This document shows, one piece after another, positions 5,946 to 10,179 of a DNA stretch of 10,179 bases. The notes below the pieces were generated by a model. That model had not been told where the DNA came from, searched no databases, and saw nothing but the letters and a program-made list of their open reading frames with translations. Position 1 is the stretch's first letter; every line of letters starts with the position of its first letter. Where the stretch lies: positions 1 through 10,179 of the forward strand of contig JAIRZX010000091.1 of assembly GCA_031267005.1 (NCBI GenBank). Reading direction: 5' to 3'. The position numbers and the translations under genes were made by a program. The stretch is from Deltaproteobacteria bacterium. GTDB lineage: Bacteria > Desulfobacterota > Desulfarculia > Adiutricales > Adiutricaceae.

Positions 5946-6859
5946 TTCCCAAGGTCGCTTTGAAGGCCCTGATTGCTCTGGAGAAAGCAGGACTCTCCGC
6001 ACGACTCTCCTCATAAACCGGATCCCGGCTCTGGCTCTACGGCCCGCCGGATATCTCTGGCCTGAACCGGGAAGCGCCCATCGAAACAAGAAAGGCGCAT
6101 GCAGTTACCGGCATCGAGCACACGCACCTCTCTTCGGCCAGATTCATATAGAACAATTTTAAGAGCTATTCCGAAAATACCTTCGAGAAAGAAGCTCAAC
6201 TACTCTCAAGTCCGTCCCTCCCGGCATCGAGCCCAAAACTCCTGCGGATCCGAGGAAGGCCTAAGACCTCGGCTGCGACCAAACAAGCCTTATGGAACAA
6301 GGCCCGGCCTCTGCGACAATAAGCCTGTCAGCGCGCTTGGCTTCACACAGCTGAAGCGTCCGCCTGATCCCAGCCAGTTGTCCTCCGGGCCGCCGGGCGT
6401 CCAGGATCGTCCCGTGCTACATTGTTTAAGGCCGCGTTTTCCTGCGAAGTGCCCGCAACTGAATCCTGCGGGCGCAGACAAGCCGCGCCCGTCTTTCCTC
6501 CGGATCAGGGGCGGGAAGCACAATCGCCTCCTTCAAAGGCTGTCGGCTAAGCTTCCGACGCCTCAGCTGAAACCCGGCATCCGGACCTTTGCCGCAGACC
6601 CTCCGCCGAAGAGCCGTTGAGATTAAACCGCTGGAACCGACGGAGACATCTCGAGGGTAACGCCTCCCCAAGTCCGGCTCCGGGCCCCTTAAGGCTACAG
6701 CGTTAACACATCATCTACGAGATAGCGCGGCGGCTCCATGTAAGGGCGGAACCCCGAGCCGTGTGCCCTGACCGTCCCCAATCGAGCCCGCTACAGCAGT
6801 CGGAACCGCAAGGCCCGCTTGCCGCTCCCGCTTTGTCCTGGCTAGGCCGGTGCAGATCA
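5946..6859. other. About 900 bp without a supported gene
   Basis: GC is somewhat lower than in the genes. The longest plus frame (6099-6620) uses codons such as TTA, AGA and ATA that the real genes avoid, lacks a good ribosome binding site and resembles no family I know. No tRNA or rRNA was seen. It may be decayed sequence. Confidence 0.45.
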
Positions 6860-7080
6860 GGTCTGGCAAGGTCAGCACGGCCCTGGCCTGGCAAGCCCGG
6901 CCCGGCCCAGCCCAGTCCAGTCCAGGCAAAGTCAGGCAAGGCCATGCCCAGGCTAGGCAAGGCCAGCCCATGCCAGGCCAGCCCAGCCCAGCCCAGGCAA
7001 GGCAAGGCAAGGCAAGGCCGGTCCAGTCAAGGCTAGGCTTGGTCGGGTCGGGTCGGGTCAGGTCAGGTCAGGTCAGGTCA
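6860..7080. repeat. Pentanucleotide array 2 (G-N-C-N-N units), youngest at right end
   Basis: About 44 consecutive 5-bp units: GGCAA, GCCCA, GTCCA, GGCCA, GGCTA, ending in three GGTCG and five GGTCA (7041-7080) without a mismatch. Four GGCAA units at 6996-7015 and three GCCCA units at 6981-6995 are also perfect. The phase is constant apart from one single-base slip near 6945. Blocks of identical neighbouring units point to local slippage. GTCCA is the reverse complement of TGGAC, a rotation of the array 1 unit ACTGG, so the two arrays are related motifs in opposite orientation. Confidence 0.93.
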
Positions 7081-7462
7081 ATAGTGTGTAAGGACTACAG
7101 AAACATGTAGACACGCCAGCCCGGCCCGAGTCCATAAGCTCGCTCCAGACGCTGTCGACGAACTCAGCGCGGCGTAGCGGACTGACGGAGGACCGCCTTC
7201 AGGCATTAGGGCGTCAGCCTCGGAACGGCCCGCAGAGGATTCCCGGTGTGTCCGAGTCTGGCCCCAGGCTGTCCGGTACTTTCCCCCGGCATACACGGGG
7301 CCGGACGCCGGGCTTGTCCTGGACCGGCCGCCCGGAATGTCCGATGTCTGCCGCGGACGGATCGCGGGCCTCCCCCGGTCGGAAAGGTCGCGGCTCCGCC
7401 CCGCCTACGGACCGTTGGACCGCGAGGCACAAGGCCTTGGCCGCAACCCCGCAACTTTGGAA
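7081..7462. other. Spacer after array 2, no gene seen
   Basis: GC-rich DNA downstream of the ABC operon on the minus strand. The open plus frame that begins here and runs antisense across the ABC genes is treated as a shadow of those genes. Confidence 0.4.
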
Positions 7463-7490
7463 CGCCCCCCAGCCTGCCGGCCGGGGGGCG
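7463..7490 (-). terminator. GC hairpin directly after the ABC operon (terminator-like, no U-tract)
   Basis: CGCCCCCC (7463-7470) pairs with GGGGGGCG (7483-7490). After one mismatch, GCC/GGC extends the stem to a TGCC loop. It begins 3 nt after the permease stop codon on the minus strand. Only two Ts follow, so release would need Rho or the stem alone. It matches in style the hairpin after acsD. Confidence 0.55.
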
Positions 7491-7493
7491 GCC

Positions 7494-8465
7494 TCAGACG
7501 GACCGCACCTCCTGGCGCACGAAGACCACGTAGGACAGGACGAACGTGACTATGGAGAAACAGAGCAGGAGCAGGATGTCCGGCATCACGATCAGCAACG
7601 ACTGGGAAAACGAGATCCCCCCCTGGAAGCGGGACAGGAGGTATCGGTCCACCCGGCTCATGAGCGCCATCCGGAAGGCCTGGTCGCTCCCGCGGTGGGT
7701 GGGGTCGAGCAATGCGGCGGCGGACTGGGTGAAGAGCCCGGTCGGCGAGGCCATGGTGGCGGCCTTGTGCACCCGGGAGTAGGTGGCGAGCTCCTCGGCC
7801 CGGGGCCTCTGGGGATCGTTGAAGGGGGCCAAGGTGGAGGCCGCCGCCTGGCTCAGGACCGGCAGGAAGAAGATGACCAGGATCCACATGGCGGCCGCCG
7901 CCATGGCGGAGGTGGCCACGGAGCGGAAAAGGATGGACAGGAGTATCGCGAGTCCCAGCCAGAAGCCCATGTAGACTACCGTGAGCAGCCAGAACATGAA
8001 CAGCCTGAGGCACTCGTCGAAAGTCGGGACCACCCCCACGCCCACAATGCCCATCCCGGCCAAAAGGAGCAGGAGCGCCGTGAGCATCAGGGCCACCGTG
8101 AAGAGCCCCGCCAGGTACTTGCCCAGTATGACCTCGTCGCGGTGCACCGGCTGGGAGAGGATCTTGCTCAGGGTCCCCTGGTTGCGCTCCCGGTTGATGG
8201 AGTCGAAGCCCAGGACCAGGCTCACCAGGGGGCCGAAGAGGGAGAGGAAGGCCGACAGCGAGAAAAAGGCCCCGGGGGCGGTGAACAACAGGAGGAAGGT
8301 CCTGCCCTCGAGGTAGGTGTTCCCGCCCTCGGCCAGGACGTCCCTGACGCTCTGGCCTGCCAGGTACGTCAAAAGAAAGCTCACCATGAAGATGAGCGAC
8401 ATTATTATGAGGAACCTCACCGACCCGAAGTGGTCGGCCAGCTCCTTGCGGATGACGGCGCGCAT
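7494..8465 (-). CDS. ABC-2 type transporter permease (NosY-like class)
   Basis: A 323-residue polytopic membrane protein that would form the transmembrane part of an exporter or membrane-remodelling ABC system with the ATPase encoded just upstream. Hydrophobic segments lie at about 17-36, 60-87, 119-146, 155-180, 186-206 and 290-316, the usual six-segment ABC-2 plan. The block FDSINRERNQGTLSKILSQP (87-106) followed by HRDEVILGKYLAG is the typical cytoplasmic coupling region of this class. A soluble stretch of about 80 residues (210-288) separates the fifth and sixth segments. ATG at 8465 lies 6 nt after the ATPase stop; the nearest Shine-Dalgarno, GGAGG, is inside the ATPase end, so translation is probably coupled. 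The substrate cannot be told from sequence; nosDFYL-type copper-site assembly genes are not nearby. Confidence 0.9.
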   Translation of the reverse strand: MRAVIRKELADHFGSVRFLIIMSLIFMVSFLLTYLAGQSVRDVLAEGGNTYLEGRTFLLLFTAPGAFFSLSAFLSLFGPLVSLVLGFDSINRERNQGTLSKILSQPVHRDEVILGKYLAGLFTVALMLTALLLLLAGMGIVGVGVVPTFDECLRLFMFWLLTVVYMGFWLGLAILLSILFRSVATSAMAAAAMWILVIFFLPVLSQAAASTLAPFNDPQRPRAEELATYSRVHKAATMASPTGLFTQSAAALLDPTHRGSDQAFRMALMSRVDRYLLSRFQGGISFSQSLLIVMPDILLLLCFSIVTFVLSYVVFVRQEVRSV

Positions 8466-8471
8466 GGCGGT

Positions 8472-9488
8472 TTAGGCTGCCTCCTCCCCGCGGTGGAAGT
8501 AGTGGCTGTAGACGGCCTCCAGGCTGTTCTCCAGGCCCGTGGCGGAGGCGAGGTCGGCTATGGATCCCTGGGCCAGGAGCTTCCCCTTCCGCAGGATGCC
8601 CACCCTCGTGGCCACCTTCTCCACCAAGTGCAGGAGATGCGAGGAGAGGATGACCGTAAGCCCCCTCTCCTTCGGAAGCCTCGTTATCATGCCGAGCATG
8701 GTGGCTATCCCGTCCGGATCCAGTCCCAAGGTCGGCTCGTCAAGAAAGGCGATTTTGGGGTCCTTAACCAGCACCTCGGCGAATCCCAGGCGCTGGCGCA
8801 TCCCCCTCGAGTACTCGGAGACGGCCCTGTCGGCGTCTTCGGAAAGGCCCACCAGCTCCAATACGTCCTCTATCTTGTCCCCGAAGTCCTTCATGCGGTT
8901 CAGATCCGCTACGTAGGACAGGTTCTCCCGGGCTGTGAGATCGCCGTAGAAGCCCATGTTCTCGGCCAGGTACCCCACCTTGCTCTTGACCTTCAATGGC
9001 TCCTTTACCGGATCGAAGCCCAGGACCGACACCTTGCCTCCGGTGGGGAGCGAGAGCCCCAGGAGCATCAGCAAGGTCGTGGTCTTTCCCGCCCCGTTGG
9101 GCCCCAGGAACCCGAAAATCTCCCCCTCGTCCACGGTAAGGTCCAAGGAGTCCACCACGGTCTCCTTTCCGTAGCGCTTGGTCAGGCCCTCGATCACGAT
9201 GACCGGGCCTCCCTGCCGGTTCCCCGGCCGCGAGGAAGGGGGGGCGCCGGAGCTTTCTGAATCGGAGGAGACGGCGGCGGCGGCGGCGGCGGAGGAGGAG
9301 GAGGAGGAGGAGGAGGAGGAGGAGGAGAAAACGGAAGAAGCGGAGTCGTCCCCGGAGGCACCGTCTTTTAAAAGCGACGAGGAAGGGGAGGAGGGGCTTC
9401 CGGAGGGGACGTCCTCGCAGCCGGGAGAGGGGTCGGCCTCGCCGGAGGCCTCAGGCAGGGCCGCCGTGTCTTCGGGAATCTCAGTCAC
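8472..9488 (-). CDS. ABC transporter ATP-binding protein with Ser/Ala-rich N-terminal extension
   Basis: Cytoplasmic ATPase that powers the permease encoded 6 nt downstream. The ATPase domain spans about residues 95-320: Walker A GPNGAGKTT (129-137), YLAEN (173-177) where the Q-loop usually is, signature YSRGM (226-230), Walker B IAFLDEP (246-252), LGLDP D-loop and SSH switch histidine (His284). All catalytic residues are present. The first ~93 residues are extra for this family: acidic, Ser/Pro-rich and probably disordered, with twelve serines (55-66) followed by six alanines (67-72), all encoded by one codon each. The GTG start at 9488-9486 is supported by GAGGTGA (9495-9501), 6 nt upstream. 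Translation could alternatively begin internally near the domain, but the strong site favours the long form. Closest in type to drug, lipid or NosF-like ABC-2 ATPases; substrate unknown. Confidence 0.92.
   Translation of the reverse strand: MTEIPEDTAALPEASGEADPSPGCEDVPSGSPSSPSSSLLKDGASGDDSASSVFSSSSSSSSSSSSAAAAAAVSSDSESSGAPPSSRPGNRQGGPVIVIEGLTKRYGKETVVDSLDLTVDEGEIFGFLGPNGAGKTTTLLMLLGLSLPTGGKVSVLGFDPVKEPLKVKSKVGYLAENMGFYGDLTARENLSYVADLNRMKDFGDKIEDVLELVGLSEDADRAVSEYSRGMRQRLGFAEVLVKDPKIAFLDEPTLGLDPDGIATMLGMITRLPKERGLTVILSSHLLHLVEKVATRVGILRKGKLLAQGSIADLASATGLENSLEAVYSHYFHRGEEAA
9273..9326 (-). repeat. Trinucleotide tract (TCC)12(GCC)6 inside the ATPase gene
   Basis: On the minus strand, twelve uninterrupted TCC codons (9326-9291) run straight into six GCC codons (9290-9273), coding Ser12-Ala6 in the N-terminal extension. 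Such pure tracts are prone to slippage. With a 3-bp period, changes would alter linker length without breaking the frame. Confidence 0.95.
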
Positions 9489-9494
9489 GTGGAG

Positions 9495-9501
9495 TCACCT
9501 C
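9495..9501 (-). promoter_or_regulatory. Ribosome binding site deciding the GTG start of the ATPase
   Basis: GAGGTGA on the minus strand is a seven-base match to the anti-Shine-Dalgarno sequence, 6 nt before GTG 9488-9486. It supports the long form that includes the Ser/Ala-rich extension. Confidence 0.8.
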
Positions 9502-9634
9502 AGTCTGAAGGGAATAGGCGTTAAGGCGGGCAACCGTTGCTGCCGACCGTCAAGAGCGGCCTTAAGCTTCACGGCAAAAGGAACACCCACGGCGGGAGCG
9601 CTGGGGCGGGAGCAAGGCGGATGCCGAAGGCAAA

Positions 9635-9658
9635 GGGCCTTCCAGGGCCGGAAGGCCC
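9635..9658. other. Perfect 9-bp hairpin upstream of the ABC operon
   Basis: GGGCCTTCC (9635-9643) pairs with GGAAGGCCC (9650-9658) around a 6-nt loop. On the minus strand it is about 150 nt before the ATPase start and is followed by TTTGCCTTCGGCA, which forms another small stem. It could be a leader structure or the end of an upstream transcript. Confidence 0.4.
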
Positions 9659-9696
9659 CGCATTCAGACCGCTTTTGGCCGTTTCGGGCCGCCCGT

Positions 9697-9744
9697 CCGC
9701 AGAGCCAGGCCCCGTGGCATTCTAACCTGCGGCTGCATTTTTTT
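9697..9744 (+). terminator. Weak terminator candidate with T7
   Basis: CCGCAG (9697-9702) pairs with CTGCGG (9727-9732), with an inner GCCA/TGGC stem (9704-9707 with 9715-9718). Five bases later come seven Ts (9738-9744). No plus-strand gene precedes it, so its meaning is unclear. Confidence 0.25.
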
Positions 9745-9758
9745 CTACAGCCTCCTTT

Positions 9759-9795
9759 TCCGCTCTCTTACGTCTCCGTCCGACCAGAGAGCGGA
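9759..9795. other. Inverted repeat between the ABC operon and the right-end ORFs
   Basis: TCCGCTCTC (9759-9767) pairs with GAGAGCGGA (9787-9795) around 19 nt. GCCTCC at 9750-9755 can compete for the same right arm through GGAGGC (9793-9798), so two exclusive pairings exist. It lies between divergent transcription units and could be a regulator site; no evidence beyond symmetry. Confidence 0.35.
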
Positions 9796-9882
9796 GGCGA
9801 GAGCCCGCTTCCCCCTGCATAACTATCTGCCTGCCGCTTTCTTTGAGGCAAAAGGACCTATGACCGTGACTTTTCCGCAGGC

Positions 9883-10098
9883 TTGCCCTTTATCAGCCGC
9901 CGCCCTCAATACTTAACCCAGGACAGCTCCTGCGCCTGGCACGATGACCCTTACGGCCCGAACAGGGCGAGTCCCGCGAAACCCCCGAAGACGTGGAGGT
10001 GCGGCGACACGCCGGCCCCCTCCGTCGAGCCGTCCTGGGCGCTCGACTCCAAGAAACAGGCCGGGGTCTACGAGCCCCGTTACTACCAGATTAATTGA
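9883..10098 (+). CDS. Hypothetical protein, 71 aa, possibly a gene remnant
   Basis: The frame is open from 9847 to TGA at 10096-10098. The only plausible start in it is TTG at 9883, which has no clear Shine-Dalgarno. The second half (from about residue 25, PYGPNRASPAKPPKTWRCGD onward) uses mostly G/C-ending codons like the real genes and has a protein-like mix ending in VYEPRYYQIN; the first 20 residues look less coding. This could be a short gene, or the 3' end of a gene whose front is lost. The stop overlaps the start of the next frame (TTGA). I recognise no family and propose no function. It diverges from the ABC operon, with a 394-bp spacer between. Confidence 0.4.
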   Translation: MPFISRRPQYLTQDSSCAWHDDPYGPNRASPAKPPKTWRCGDTPAPSVEPSWALDSKKQAGVYEPRYYQIN

Positions 10099-10179
10099 AG
10101 ACGATCGCCATGTTCCACGCCGAGGCGAACTGGCGAGGCATGGAGGGTATCGACTCCGGAAAGGTGATCATTTACTATA
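10095..10179 (+). CDS. Start of an unidentified protein (runs off right edge)
   Basis: Twenty-eight codons are visible, beginning at TTG 10095, which overlaps the upstream TGA by 4 nt in the pattern of translationally coupled genes. The reading is MKTIAMFHAEANWRGMEGID and onward to the window edge. ATG at 10110 is an alternative start, preceded by a weak GAAG. G/C-ending codons prevail at first. Too short to identify; no motif seen. Confidence 0.38.
   Translation, partial: MKTIAMFHAEANWRGMEGIDSGKVIIYY

Noticed and set aside
6099..6620. 173-codon plus-strand frame
   Set aside because: Codons such as TTA, AGA and ATA are unlike the real genes; no ribosome binding site or motif.
7248..9260. 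670-codon open frame on the plus strand antisense to both ABC genes
   Set aside because: It lies opposite two well-supported genes with Walker and membrane motifs, and its translation is a Gly/His/Glu/Arg-rich jumble without domains. Such antisense frames are expected where third positions are G or C.

Overview
This GC-rich window (about two-thirds G+C by eye) comes from an anaerobic bacterium that uses the Wood-Ljungdahl (reductive acetyl-CoA) pathway. Two core enzymes of that pathway are recognisable on the minus strand: the small subunit of the corrinoid iron-sulfur protein (acsD/cdhD, 2411-3403) and, downstream of it, the 5' two-thirds or so of a Ni-Fe carbon monoxide dehydrogenase (cooS/acsA, 1-1094, running off the left edge). 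The CODH is of the bacterial CooS/AcsA type, so a bacterium is more likely than an archaeon. A Desulfobacterota-like or clostridial acetogen-like source is possible, but the window alone does not settle it. A 52-codon gene (1842-2000, minus) with its own ribosome binding site lies between acsD and cooS.

Layout: 1-1094 cooS (minus, partial); 1095-1841 a spacer holding a degenerate pentanucleotide array and a possible terminator; 1842-2000 the small ORF; 2001-2410 a spacer with an 18-bp repeat and a 32-bp perfect palindrome just after acsD; 2411-3403 acsD with a TTG start. From 3416 to 7462 about 4 kb has no gene I can support. It holds a 50-bp tandem repeat, a 35-bp tandem repeat, a second pentanucleotide array, a twice-used AT-rich box, a 22-bp direct repeat and several GC-rich hairpins. 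From 7494 to 9488 there is a two-gene ABC-2 type exporter operon (minus): the ATPase with an unusual Ser/Ala-rich N-terminal extension encoded by a pure trinucleotide tract, then the permease 6 nt later. The right edge (9883-10179) carries the end of one short plus-strand ORF and the start of another that overlaps it by 4 nt. I cannot identify either.

How the genes work together: CooS reduces CO2 to CO, and AcsD with AcsC carries the methyl group on a corrinoid. Both feed acetyl-CoA synthase, which is not in this window. The ABC exporter is a separate unit with no visible link to that pathway. The most unusual aspect of the window is its non-coding DNA: long spacers filled with simple and higher-order tandem repeats (periods 5, 35 and 50 bp), which is rare in a bacterium. 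The two pentamer arrays share a core unit in opposite orientations and flank the large gene-free span.
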